Source of the DNA: UMGS1002 sp045586785
GTDB taxonomy: Bacteria > Bacillota > Clostridia > Oscillospirales > CAG-272
Assembly (NCBI GenBank): GCA_045586785.1
Contig: JAZNBA010000056.1
Coordinates: 1 to 36,584, forward strand
DNA length: 36,584 nucleotides
Reading direction: 5' to 3'
Shown: positions 24,444 through 32,126 of the stretch, piece after piece
Numbering within the stretch: the stretch's first letter is position 1
Layout of the letters: every line of letters starts with the position of its first letter
Made by a program: the position numbers and the translations under genes
The notes under the pieces: model-generated
The model's input: the letters and a program-made list of their open reading frames with translations, nothing else
Database searches by the model: none
What the model was told of the DNA's origin: nothing

Positions 24444-25163
24444 ATGAACACCATCAAGATCGACAAAAAAAATGTAAAAATGATTGCTCACCGCGGAGTA
24501 AGCGGACTTGAGCGCGAAAACACCAACGCGGCATTTGTAGCCGCAGGAAACCGTACATATTACGGTATTGAGACCGATATTCACAAAACCGTTGACGACA
24601 ACTTCATCATCATTCACGATGACACCACCGCCCGCGTTGCCATCGATGATATGGTAGTTGAAAAGTCCACCTTCCAGACTTTGCGCTCTCTGCAGCTTAC
24701 CGACCGCGACGGAACCCGCTCGCGCTCCGATCTGCGTCTGCCCACACTGGACGAGTACATCAACATAAACAGAAAATACGACAAATATGCCGTTCTCGAG
24801 CTCAAGAACGCGTTTGAAGAAGAGGAAGTCCTCGAGATCTGCGCACGTATCGAGGCACTGGGCTATATGGATCACGTTATTTTTATCTCCTTCGCATACG
24901 ACAACCTGGTATACCTGCGCCGCAAATACCCTGATGCTAACGCGCAGTTCCTTACCTCCAAGTACGAATCCGGCCTTATCGAGCGCCTGAAGGCTTGGAA
25001 TCTTGATCTTGACATCAAGCACACCGCTCTGACCGAAGAGATCATCAAGGAGCTTCATGACGAAGGCATCACCGTAAACTGCTGGACTGTTGACGACCCC
25101 GCAAGAGCTGAGGAGCTTGTTGGCTGGGGCATCGATATGATAACAACAAATATTCTCGAGTAA
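24444..25163 (+). CDS. Glycerophosphodiester phosphodiesterase, small cytosolic form
   Basis: The 239-residue protein is a single GDPD TIM barrel without signal peptide. The catalytic set is visible: AHRG (H16, R17), ENT (E25), GIETDIHKT, IIIHDDT (general-acid His) and AVLELKN. The C-terminus GITVNCWTVDDPARAEELVGWGIDMITTN is the usual last strand and exit. It hydrolyses glycerophosphodiesters to glycerol 3-phosphate and an alcohol. AAGGAG lies upstream of ATG 24444. It heads an operon-like run with an anchored GDPD and an EEP phosphodiesterase; a hairpin at 25172-25197 lies between the first two. Confidence 0.93.
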   Translation: MNTIKIDKKNVKMIAHRGVSGLERENTNAAFVAAGNRTYYGIETDIHKTVDDNFIIIHDDTTARVAIDDMVVEKSTFQTLRSLQLTDRDGTRSRSDLRLPTLDEYININRKYDKYAVLELKNAFEEEEVLEICARIEALGYMDHVIFISFAYDNLVYLRRKYPDANAQFLTSKYESGLIERLKAWNLDLDIKHTALTEEIIKELHDEGITVNCWTVDDPARAEELVGWGIDMITTNILE

Positions 25164-25171
25164 AATCATTT

Positions 25172-25197
25172 GAGGTCGGCTTATTTTAGCCGACCTC
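25172..25197 (+). terminator. Hairpin between two GDPD genes (partial terminator or mRNA processing site)
   Basis: GAGGTCGGCT (25172-25181) pairs perfectly with AGCCGACCTC (25188-25197) around TTATTT. No T run follows (TACCAAAAA), so full termination is doubtful; no promoter is visible before 25220, so read-through is likely. Confidence 0.5.
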
Positions 25198-25219
25198 TAC
25201 CAAAAATAAGGAGATTACT

Positions 25220-28012
25220 ATGAAGTTCAACAAACTTTTATGCGCACTGCTTGCAATAGCAATGCTCATATGCGCAATTCCCGTAGTATCCGTCAGTGCA
25301 GCAGAGGCGACTGCCACTGTAAGCTACAGCTCCCCCGCTATCCCCGCAAATGTTGGTGATACCGTAAAGCTGACATCCTATGCTGTTGCTTTTACCAAAG
25401 CGGCTGTCACGGAAGCTGCTAAAATAACCTGGTCATCCGCTGACATTGAAATCAAAAACAACGCTGTCACTCCCACCGCCGCAGGCGTATACAAGCTGAC
25501 CGCCACCGCAGGCACGGCGACAAAAACCGTATACCTTGTAGTCAAGAACGCAAACGATACCGAATACGTTTTGTACTACGACGATTTTTCTGACGCATCT
25601 CTTGATGAATACCGCGTAATACAGCAGACAAGTGGTGCTGTTTATTCGGTAGCCGACGGCAAGCTTGTGCTTGATGCCTCCAATGATGGCGACAGCTACA
25701 TTCGTCTGCTGTTGCCCGAATGGCTGGGCGACTTCGGCGACTACGACATAACAACCTCGTTCACCATCACAAAAACCACTGCCAAAAGCAGATGGCTGTC
25801 ACTGATGGCACGTATCCAGAACAATAATTATCCCTACTGGCAGGCGGCTATCCGTCAGAACGCAAAGGCGTCCAACGGTACCGAGATCACCGAACGCGAT
25901 TCCTCCAACAAGTGGAACGTTACTCATACCGCCCCCTTTACCGAGGATATTTCCTCTTCCAAATTTTACGAGTTTAAATATTCGCTCAAGGGCAAAAATG
26001 CCGCTACCTACATCAACGGCAACCGTGTTCTGTACTCCACCACTATGACATATGAGACCGGCGATATAGGCTTTAACCTCCGCGGTCTTGCGGCAAAATA
26101 CGACTATATCAAGGTCGCTCTCGCGCTGGAAGAGGTCAAGGGTGCTGACCACTCGCTCAACGAGGTAAGAGATCCCTCCTCCAATATCATTCTGACTCCC
26201 GCTATGGTTTCATACGTTGACAGCGCGGCAGTGCTCAATGACATTCAAAAGAATTCTCCCGCTGTTGCGGTTCTCTATGTCAACAGCGCGCTTGATGTAA
26301 TTGATGCCGCAGGCACTAAGCTGACAACCCTTGAGGATGCCCTCGAAAAGCTTGACAACAAAATAATTCCCGCATTTTACCTGAAGGATCAGGACAGCAT
26401 CACGGCTATCAGAACTTATCTTGCCAAAAACAAAATGACAGACTTTTACTTTATGTCCGACAACGCAGATATAGTAAAGTCCGCACGTCAAAAGTATCCT
26501 TCCTCGCTGGGTATTCTCGACTGCACCGCACGCACCGTAGCCTCCAAGGCAGACCTTATCGCAGTCCGCGATGATGCCAACAAGAGCTACGCAAAGGTAG
26601 TAGTGCTTCCCGAATCCGCAATTACATACGATAACGTTCAGTTCCTGCAAACACTTATTATGACCGTATGGTCCAAGACCGCCGACACCAAAGCCGCTTA
26701 CCTTAAAGCCATCACCGCAGGCGTCAACGGCATGGTCACATCCGACCGCGCAACCCTTGAAAATATGTTCACTGAGTATTTCCTCAAGAACACAATGATA
26801 CGTCCCATCAACATTATCGGTCACCGCGGCGTTCCCTCCCTCGCACAGGAAAATACGCTGGCAGGCTCCATACTTGCCTACGAAAAGGGCGCCAACATGA
26901 TCGAGATGGATATTTATCTGTCCAAGGATAACGTCATTGTTGTAATGCACGACGACACCATCGACCGCACCACCAACGGCACAGGTAATACCGAATCCTT
27001 CACATATGCCGAGCTGCAAAAATTCGTCGTAGACGCAAAAACGGAATTCGCAACCCAGCCTATCCCCACACTCGAAGACTACTTCAAGGAATTCAAGGGT
27101 AAAGACGTACTGCTTGACATCGAAATAAAGAGCAACGCAAGCCTTAACATTGAAGCTGAGCTCAAAAAGCTTATCGACAAGTACGATATGGCAGATCAGG
27201 TGTTCGTTATCACGTTCAGCGAAGCACATATGAGAAGCATGCGCACCAATCTTCCCAACGTATCCGTAGGTTATCTCTCCTCATCGGTTGCGCTTAACGA
27301 ATCCGAGCCGCTGGTCAGCCTTGAGAATATACTCAAGAAGATACAGCCCTTCGGCACATCATACAATCCCTCTTATGCCAACGGCTCACTGGGTCCCAAT
27401 CTGATGCGCGCGGGTTCTTACCGCGGCGTAACCTTCTGGCCCTACACCATCAACAACAGCGGTGATTTCCATAACTATATGCTCTACGGCACATACGGCA
27501 TAACCACCAACTATTCGCAGTATGTTACAAACTATGCCAAGCGTCTCACCGCGCCCGCAAGTGAGGTTGAAGTTACCGCAGAAGGCGTTGACTTTATGCT
27601 GACCAAGACCACCTACGGCCGCAAGAGCTCCGATGCCAAGGATGCTATACTTGTAACCGTTGACTCCGACGGACTTGACGTAAAATACGAAAACGGAAAG
27701 CTTTCCGCAACGGGAAGCGGTACAGCTACAGTATACTTCCGTCTGGCTGTCCGCACCACCTCAGGTCAGACCTACCAAATCTGTTCCGAGCCCGTAACCG
27801 TTTTCACCAAGTCCGCAGAAACCACTCCTGCGGAGACAACAACGGTCGCCCCCGATACCACTGTACCCACAACTACAGCTCCCACCGTTGAAGACACTCC
27901 CGTCACCACCGCGCCCGAGACAAGCGGCGGATGCGGCGGATCTGTTGTACTTGGTGTTATGGCGTGCATAATTCCCGCGGCAGTTGTTATCTGCAAAAAG
28001 AAAAAACAATAA
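25220..28012 (+). CDS. Large cell-surface GDPD protein with C-terminal membrane anchor
   Basis: The 930-residue protein reads in order: signal peptide (1-28); Ig-like domain (~30-112); a LamG/concanavalin-like domain (~115-300, DDFSDASLDEY ... INGNRVLYSTT); a GDPD-like barrel lacking the catalytic HR and EN motifs (~305-525); an active GDPD barrel (~530-775) with H535, R536, E562, D564 and H577; an Ig-like domain (~785-880); a Thr/Pro-rich stalk; and a C-terminal GGCGG, membrane span and KKKKQ tail. It probably cleaves glycerophosphodiesters outside the cell. The tail is not an LPXTG signal. AAGGAG precedes ATG 25220. The 882-residue lipoprotein at 32127-34775 has the same middle architecture. 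Confidence 0.9.
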   Translation: MKFNKLLCALLAIAMLICAIPVVSVSAAEATATVSYSSPAIPANVGDTVKLTSYAVAFTKAAVTEAAKITWSSADIEIKNNAVTPTAAGVYKLTATAGTATKTVYLVVKNANDTEYVLYYDDFSDASLDEYRVIQQTSGAVYSVADGKLVLDASNDGDSYIRLLLPEWLGDFGDYDITTSFTITKTTAKSRWLSLMARIQNNNYPYWQAAIRQNAKASNGTEITERDSSNKWNVTHTAPFTEDISSSKFYEFKYSLKGKNAATYINGNRVLYSTTMTYETGDIGFNLRGLAAKYDYIKVALALEEVKGADHSLNEVRDPSSNIILTPAMVSYVDSAAVLNDIQKNSPAVAVLYVNSALDVIDAAGTKLTTLEDALEKLDNKIIPAFYLKDQDSITAIRTYLAKNKMTDFYFMSDNADIVKSARQKYPSSLGILDCTARTVASKADLIAVRDDANKSYAKVVVLPESAITYDNVQFLQTLIMTVWSKTADTKAAYLKAITAGVNGMVTSDRATLENMFTEYFLKNTMIRPINIIGHRGVPSLAQENTLAGSILAYEKGANMIEMDIYLSKDNVIVVMHDDTIDRTTNGTGNTESFTYAELQKFVVDAKTEFATQPIPTLEDYFKEFKGKDVLLDIEIKSNASLNIEAELKKLIDKYDMADQVFVITFSEAHMRSMRTNLPNVSVGYLSSSVALNESEPLVSLENILKKIQPFGTSYNPSYANGSLGPNLMRAGSYRGVTFWPYTINNSGDFHNYMLYGTYGITTNYSQYVTNYAKRLTAPASEVEVTAEGVDFMLTKTTYGRKSSDAKDAILVTVDSDGLDVKYENGKLSATGSGTATVYFRLAVRTTSGQTYQICSEPVTVFTKSAETTPAETTTVAPDTTVPTTTAPTVEDTPVTTAPETSGGCGGSVVLGVMACIIPAAVVICKKKKQ

Positions 28013-28033
28013 TTTAAGAAAGGAAGATATACT

Positions 28034-28885
28034 ATGAGCCTTCCTATACATCCCAAAGCTAATTTCAGAGTTATGTCGGCAAATTTGTTATTTGACAGCA
28101 CCGCGGAACAGCGCGCTCCCCTAATAGTTGACAATATGATGTATTATCTTGCCGACGTCATAGGGTTTCAAGAGGTAAACCAGGTCTTATACGACAACGT
28201 GCTCGTCAAGCTGACCGAAAACGGCTACGGCATAACCTCGGCACAGCCCGATCCCAATAATATGCGCGACAGTGAAAAAAACTCGCTTTGCAAAAAGTAT
28301 CCCTCACGAAATATGTTTCCCATCGCATACAAAGCCGATCTCTATGAGGAGGTCGAGTCGGTATTTGCTATGTATCGCTCCACCTGGACATATACCAAGG
28401 GCTTTACAGCCGCCGTATTCAAGGTCAAGAAAACAGGCAAGCTGTTCGCCATGATGAACACCCACGCGGCGTTGGTGCTTAAAAATTATGGCCTTGACCG
28501 TACAAATGCGGATCTGGGCGCCGAGTGGCGCGCTGACAACGCCGCAGAGCTGATCGCCGAAAAGGACAGAATAATTAAAAAGTACGGCAACATTCCCGTA
28601 TTTCTCACAGGCGACTTCAACGGTAATGAGACTGAACAATACTACTCCGACATTCTCTCCGGCGGTATGGTCAACTCAAAATACGTTGCCACCGAATCCG
28701 CCTCCCTGGGACTTTGCACCTTCCACGGCTGTCCCGGCAACGCACCCGCTGAATCCGATACCGCGGCTATCGACCACGTGTTTGTCACCGAGGGTACAGA
28801 CGTAATCGTCCACAGCATCGAAACACGGCAGGAGGCGCTTGACGCTACCGACCACTGCTTCGTATACGCGGATATAATACTTTAA
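28034..28885 (+). CDS. EEP-fold (endonuclease/exonuclease/phosphatase) phosphodiesterase
   Basis: The 283-residue protein has the EEP catalytic set: Asn in MSANLLFD, Glu in IGFQEV, NTHAAL, FLTGDFNGNE, AIDHVFV and a terminal TDHCF His. It has no signal peptide. EEP proteins include DNA repair nucleases, sphingomyelinase-type and inositol-phosphate phosphatases; this one has no DNA-binding insert that I can see, and its neighbours favour a small-molecule or lipid-headgroup phosphodiester. AAAGGAAG precedes ATG 28034, 21 bases after the large GDPD gene, with no promoter between, so the two are in one transcript. Confidence 0.88.
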   Translation: MSLPIHPKANFRVMSANLLFDSTAEQRAPLIVDNMMYYLADVIGFQEVNQVLYDNVLVKLTENGYGITSAQPDPNNMRDSEKNSLCKKYPSRNMFPIAYKADLYEEVESVFAMYRSTWTYTKGFTAAVFKVKKTGKLFAMMNTHAALVLKNYGLDRTNADLGAEWRADNAAELIAEKDRIIKKYGNIPVFLTGDFNGNETEQYYSDILSGGMVNSKYVATESASLGLCTFHGCPGNAPAESDTAAIDHVFVTEGTDVIVHSIETRQEALDATDHCFVYADIIL

Positions 28886-28887
28886 AT

Positions 28888-28921
28888 AAAAAATGCAGGG
28901 ATCCCGATCCCTGCATTTTTT
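28888..28921 (+). terminator. Terminator of the phosphodiesterase operon
   Basis: A perfect 16-bp stem, AAAAAATGCAGGGATC with GATCCCTGCATTTTTT around CC, overlaps the stop region of the EEP gene and ends in a T run. Confidence 0.9.
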
Positions 28922-28942
28922 ATAATCCCACCATCCGGAATA

Positions 28943-28971
28943 TTGACATTATCCCACAGTCGTGGTAAAAT
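28943..28971 (+). promoter_or_regulatory. SigA-type promoter for the TraX-like gene
   Basis: TTGACA (28943-28948), 17 bases, TAAAAT (28966-28971). It excludes the upstream GTG at 28962 as a start. Confidence 0.8.
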
Positions 28972-29003
28972 ATTATCAACAACATTTTACGATTGGAACG
29001 CAT

Positions 29004-29756
29004 ATGGAAAACAACACAAGATTTTCTCCTCCCCTTAGCGGAAACATACTGAAATACATAGCCGCTCTGTCCATGCTACTGGATCACATTGGAGTTATTT
29101 TCTTCCCAAACGAACCCGCATTTCGCATTTTGGGACGTCTGGCGCTGCCCATATTTGCGTATATGATTGCCGAGGGCTGCCGCTACACACGCAACAAGCT
29201 ACGTTATTTTCTGTACGTTTTCGGACTTGCCGCCGCGTGCCAGTTGGTCTACTTCATATACGACGGCGATACCTATATGTGCATTCTCGTAACATTTTCG
29301 CTGGCGATACTCATGATATACGCTCTGCAATTTTTCAAAAAATGCTTATTTGACAGGTACTGTCCCATCGCAAAAACGGTATTTGCCGGAGTGATATTCG
29401 CCGCAACGGTCAGCGGCACTTACGTGCTCAATATGTTCCTGACCATCGATTACGGCTTCTGGGGCTGTATGTTACCCGTATTCGCTTCCCTGCTTCACCC
29501 AACTGCGAACGCGCCTGACCTCTTCAAGCGCATTGACCGTCCGTGGGTGCACGCGCTCCTATTGGGTGTCGGTATCATAATGATGGTGCTGCTTGGTACG
29601 TCGGTCATGAGCGTGCAGATATATGCTCTTCTGGCGCTCCCCCTGCTTTTCCTGTATTCGGGCAAGCGCGGCAAGCACAAAATGAAATATTTTTTCTATA
29701 TTTTCTACCCCACCCACCTTGTGGCATTGGAGCTTATCTATATGCTTATACATTAA
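29004..29756 (+). CDS. TraX-family membrane acyltransferase-like protein
   Basis: The 250-residue protein has about eight hydrophobic segments and the TraX opening: LKYIAALSMLLDHIGVIFFP, RILGRLALPIFAYMIAEGC. The DHIG and GRLALPIFA motifs are characteristic. TraX of the F plasmid acetylates pilin; chromosomal Firmicute members probably acylate a surface molecule, but substrates are unknown. ATG 29004 is chosen since the longer GTG frame begins inside the promoter; GGAA upstream is a weak ribosome binding site. No conjugation genes are nearby, so a conjugative role is unlikely. Confidence 0.88.
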   Translation: MENNTRFSPPLSGNILKYIAALSMLLDHIGVIFFPNEPAFRILGRLALPIFAYMIAEGCRYTRNKLRYFLYVFGLAAACQLVYFIYDGDTYMCILVTFSLAILMIYALQFFKKCLFDRYCPIAKTVFAGVIFAATVSGTYVLNMFLTIDYGFWGCMLPVFASLLHPTANAPDLFKRIDRPWVHALLLGVGIIMMVLLGTSVMSVQIYALLALPLLFLYSGKRGKHKMKYFFYIFYPTHLVALELIYMLIH

Positions 29757-29762
29757 AAAATC

Positions 29763-29797
29763 GGCGTTGTGCTTTTTTAGCACAACGCCTTTGTTTT
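29763..29797 (+). terminator. Terminator after the TraX-like gene
   Basis: GGCGTTGTGC (29763-29772) pairs with GCACAACGCC (29780-29789), followed by TTTGTTTTT. An A run on the other side makes it usable from the converging gene as well. Confidence 0.88.
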
Positions 29798-29804
29798 TAT
29801 GTAA

Positions 29805-30173
29805 TTATTCAGCAGCAGTATAAGCGGCAACGAGCTTATTGTGAGCGTTTGCAAGCCAGAAGAAGCTGAAAACGGGAATGCAACTCATAAGGAACATCAA
29901 GAATGCATTGCGAGGACCGATACCCGCATTCTTTTCCGCATTCAGACGTGACATCTGACCAAAGAACTTGAATATCCAAACGATGGAAACGATTCCGAAA
30001 GTAATGCAACCAAGCAGCAGTTGAGGAATAAATCTCATGATTCTCTTTTGGTTGACAGTGTCTGCCATTCTGTTGTGTGTTCTTGTCATTCTGATCCACA
30101 TAATTAATGTGTAAATACCGCAGGTGACTATGTTCAGAATGAACCATTTAACGCCGGATATACGTTTGTACAT
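29805..30173 (-). CDS. DUF4234-like small membrane protein
   Basis: The 122-residue protein has three hydrophobic segments and opens with ISGVKWFILNIVTCGIYTLIMWI, the pattern of DUF4234 proteins, with MTRTHNRMAD between spans. Function is unknown. AAAGGAG lies seven to eight bases before ATG 30173. It has its own promoter and shares the terminator with the converging TraX-like gene. Confidence 0.8.
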   Translation of the reverse strand: MYKRISGVKWFILNIVTCGIYTLIMWIRMTRTHNRMADTVNQKRIMRFIPQLLLGCITFGIVSIVWIFKFFGQMSRLNAEKNAGIGPRNAFLMFLMSCIPVFSFFWLANAHNKLVAAYTAAE

Positions 30174-30230
30174 GATAAAGCTCTCCTTTAAAATGATAAA
30201 AATTTGAAACCTGATTAGATTCCTGACACA

Positions 30231-30259
30231 ATTTTATCACATAATATTCACATTGTCAA
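30231..30259 (-). promoter_or_regulatory. SigA-type promoter for the DUF4234-like gene
   Basis: On the minus strand TTGACA (30254-30259), 17 bases, TAAAAT (30231-30236). Confidence 0.8.
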
Positions 30260-30342
30260 TACGTTTGGTGCATTTTTACCATATATATTTTTTAACGAAA
30301 CACAAAAACATGTTAATATTAACCATATGGCACAATATAGAT

Positions 30343-30365
30343 GAGGCTGAGTCAGACTCAGCCTC
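30343..30365 (-). terminator. Palindrome after the anti-sigma gene, probable terminator
   Basis: GAGGCTGAGTC (30343-30353) and GACTCAGCCTC (30355-30365) form a near-perfect palindrome just past the stop at 30371. The T run on the minus strand is poor, so termination may be weak. A separate palindrome, GTTAATATTAAC (30312-30323), lies just beyond. Confidence 0.55.
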
Positions 30366-30370
30366 AAATT

Positions 30371-31402
30371 TTATTCAAGCGGTATCAATATATTACCGTA
30401 TTTCACCGCCGATACGCTGTCGGGGTCTATGGGCTCCTCAAACACGTTTCCGCAGTAGAACTTAAGCAGTCCCTCCTTGCCGCTGTAGGTGCTTCCGCCG
30501 TGACCTATTCTTACGACGATTTCACTGCCGTCCTTAAATACCAACGTCAGCTCATCAATTCCACTTATGGTGTTGTATGGAGGTGACAGTTTGGCATCAA
30601 ACTCCAGGGTAATACTCATAGGCGAGAGCAACACACGGCACTCGTCAATGGTCAGTGTCTTTGCCGGGTTGAGCTTTTCGTTGGGCAGATCGGACTGCTC
30701 GGGATATTCCACTATCTGACCGCCGATATCAGGCGCAAACTCACGAGTCAGATCGGGATAATTAAGCGAAAAGGTTAGTGTCCAGCTGCCGTCTGCCACA
30801 GGCTCGTAAAATTTTGGGTTTACTATCACGCCCTCGGGCAGTGCACACAGATCTTCAAATATCAGCGTAATTCTCTGCCCCACCAGCGAATTTGATGAGG
30901 TAATGGAACAAAACGTAGAATATACATTTTCACTTTTTTTAGTCAAAAGACCGTTCGAAAGCGAATGTCCGTCCACAGCAAACATACCGCCTATTTTTCT
31001 TGAATGAGTGCCTCTGAAAGCAAGTGTTTTGCCGTCCGAATCAAGCCCTTCGGGAACTGTTACGTCCAACCAGATATAGGCGTTGTAACGGTCGCCCGTG
31101 ATGCCGACAACATCAAATTTCACATCACTGCTGCCTGTCTTGAACACGTGTCCAGGCTTCGCCGTCATTTCGTCCAGCATTTCGACATCGCCTCCGAATA
31201 TGCGCGACACGTAAAAGCCTATGTCGTACGCGGCGGCAACCGTGGTCAGAAACAACGCCGCCAGCACCGCAAGCGTTGCCGCTAACGCAATAATTGTTTT
31301 AGGTCTGCGGCGGCGCACATTTGCGCTTGCCGCTTCTTCAAGTATATCGTCGCCAATGCCGCCGACGGCGCGCAAAAGCTTGAATTCATTTTGTTCTTTC
31401 AT
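30371..31402 (-). CDS. Membrane anti-sigma factor with DUF4179-like domain
   Basis: The 343-residue protein has a short cytosolic N-terminus (~35 residues, LLRAVGGIGDDILEEA), one membrane span (TIIALAATLAVLAALFLTTVAAA), and an extracellular beta-rich domain beginning YDIGFYVSRIFGGD, as in DUF4179 proteins paired with clostridial ECF sigma factors. It likely holds the sigma factor at the membrane until a surface signal arrives. Its ATG overlaps the sigma gene stop by four bases (ATGA), which supports equimolar synthesis. What the outer domain senses is unknown. Confidence 0.85.
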   Translation of the reverse strand: MKEQNEFKLLRAVGGIGDDILEEAASANVRRRRPKTIIALAATLAVLAALFLTTVAAAYDIGFYVSRIFGGDVEMLDEMTAKPGHVFKTGSSDVKFDVVGITGDRYNAYIWLDVTVPEGLDSDGKTLAFRGTHSRKIGGMFAVDGHSLSNGLLTKKSENVYSTFCSITSSNSLVGQRITLIFEDLCALPEGVIVNPKFYEPVADGSWTLTFSLNYPDLTREFAPDIGGQIVEYPEQSDLPNEKLNPAKTLTIDECRVLLSPMSITLEFDAKLSPPYNTISGIDELTLVFKDGSEIVVRIGHGGSTYSGKEGLLKFYCGNVFEEPIDPDSVSAVKYGNILIPLE

Positions 31403-31959
31403 ATAATTATACCCTCCTTTTGAAGTCGGACACGCAATTTTACGCGCGTCCTGTGAAGCATTGATTTGATCTTTGAGTTACTTACGCCGCACTCTTTTGA
31501 TATCTCCGCGATCGAACAGCCGTAAAAATAGCGGCGCACAAATACAACACGCTCGGTCTTTGGAAGCTCGCGCAAAAACGCATCTATCACGGTGCCGATT
31601 GCTCCTTCCTCAGTCTGCTCCGCAACACTGTCCTCCAGCACTTCGGACAGCTCGGACAGCATCAGCGTAAGCTCTCCGCCGCCCCGCTTTTGCGCGCTCT
31701 CGCGTGACACGCGGTCAAGAGCAAGATTGCGCGTGACACGTGCAAGATAGGGGCGCAACGGAATCGGATGCGCCGGCGGAATACTGTTCCACGCCCGCAG
31801 ATATGTATCGTTGACGCATTCCTCGGCATCCTGCTCCGAGCCCGTAACGGAGCGCGCAAGGCTCAAAAGATACGAACCGTAACGCATCTGCGTTTGCTCG
31901 ATCGCGTCCTCGTTGCGCTCAATATAAAGCTCTAATATTTTTTCATCGTCAAAATTCAT
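31399..31959 (-). CDS. ECF-type RNA polymerase sigma factor
   Basis: The 186-residue protein has sigma region 2 (GSEQDAEECVNDTYLRAWNSIPP and YLARVTRNLALDRVSRE) and region 4 (LPKTERVVFVRRYFYGCSIAEIS, then the helix-turn-helix CGVSNSKIKSMLHRTRVKL). The start at 31959 has GGAGG five bases upstream; the frame further upstream contains the promoter. It is the first gene of the sigma/anti-sigma pair. A promoter of ECF form just upstream (TGCAAC-N16-CGTTA) suggests that it controls its own transcription. Confidence 0.92.
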   Translation of the reverse strand: MNFDDEKILELYIERNEDAIEQTQMRYGSYLLSLARSVTGSEQDAEECVNDTYLRAWNSIPPAHPIPLRPYLARVTRNLALDRVSRESAQKRGGGELTLMLSELSEVLEDSVAEQTEEGAIGTVIDAFLRELPKTERVVFVRRYFYGCSIAEISKECGVSNSKIKSMLHRTRVKLRVRLQKEGIII

Positions 31960-31998
31960 TGTTACCTCCGATAAGCTGAAAGGTCCTTTCACCTATTA

Positions 31999-32025
31999 TA
32001 ACGGATTTTTTGGCGTTCGGTTGCA
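31999..32025 (-). promoter_or_regulatory. Candidate ECF-type autoregulatory promoter
   Basis: On the minus strand TGCAAC (32020-32025), 16 bases, CGTTA (31999-32003). The AAC core and CGT with 16-base spacing match the general ECF pattern (TGAAAC-N16-CGTC). The -10 also contains TATAAT, but no SigA -35 lies at the right distance. Confidence 0.55.
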
Positions 32026-32087
32026 CAAAAAGCAAAAAATAACGCCGTCCATTGCTCAGTCGGCAATCTCGGCAGTAGGGTATATGC

Positions 32088-32121
32088 GAAAGGCTTCCGA
32101 CCGTTTGGTCAGAAGCCTTTC
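32088..32121 (-). terminator. Hairpin after the GDPD lipoprotein gene
   Basis: GAAAGGCTTC (32088-32097) pairs with GAAGCCTTTC (32112-32121) with an inner GACC/GGTC helix. The T run is short, so it may act mainly as a stabiliser or a leaky terminator. Bases 31960-32087 otherwise hold only the ECF promoter. Confidence 0.6.
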
Positions 32122-32126
32122 ATCAC

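Noticed and set aside
26210..27229. 339-codon minus-strand ORF opposite the large GDPD
   Set aside because: Cys/Gly/Val-rich composition typical of an antisense shadow; the plus-strand frame contains the catalytic GDPD residues.
29004..29756. Conjugation locus suggested by TraX
   Set aside because: No other transfer genes occur in the window, and TraX-like proteins are common as chromosomal acyltransferases in Firmicutes.
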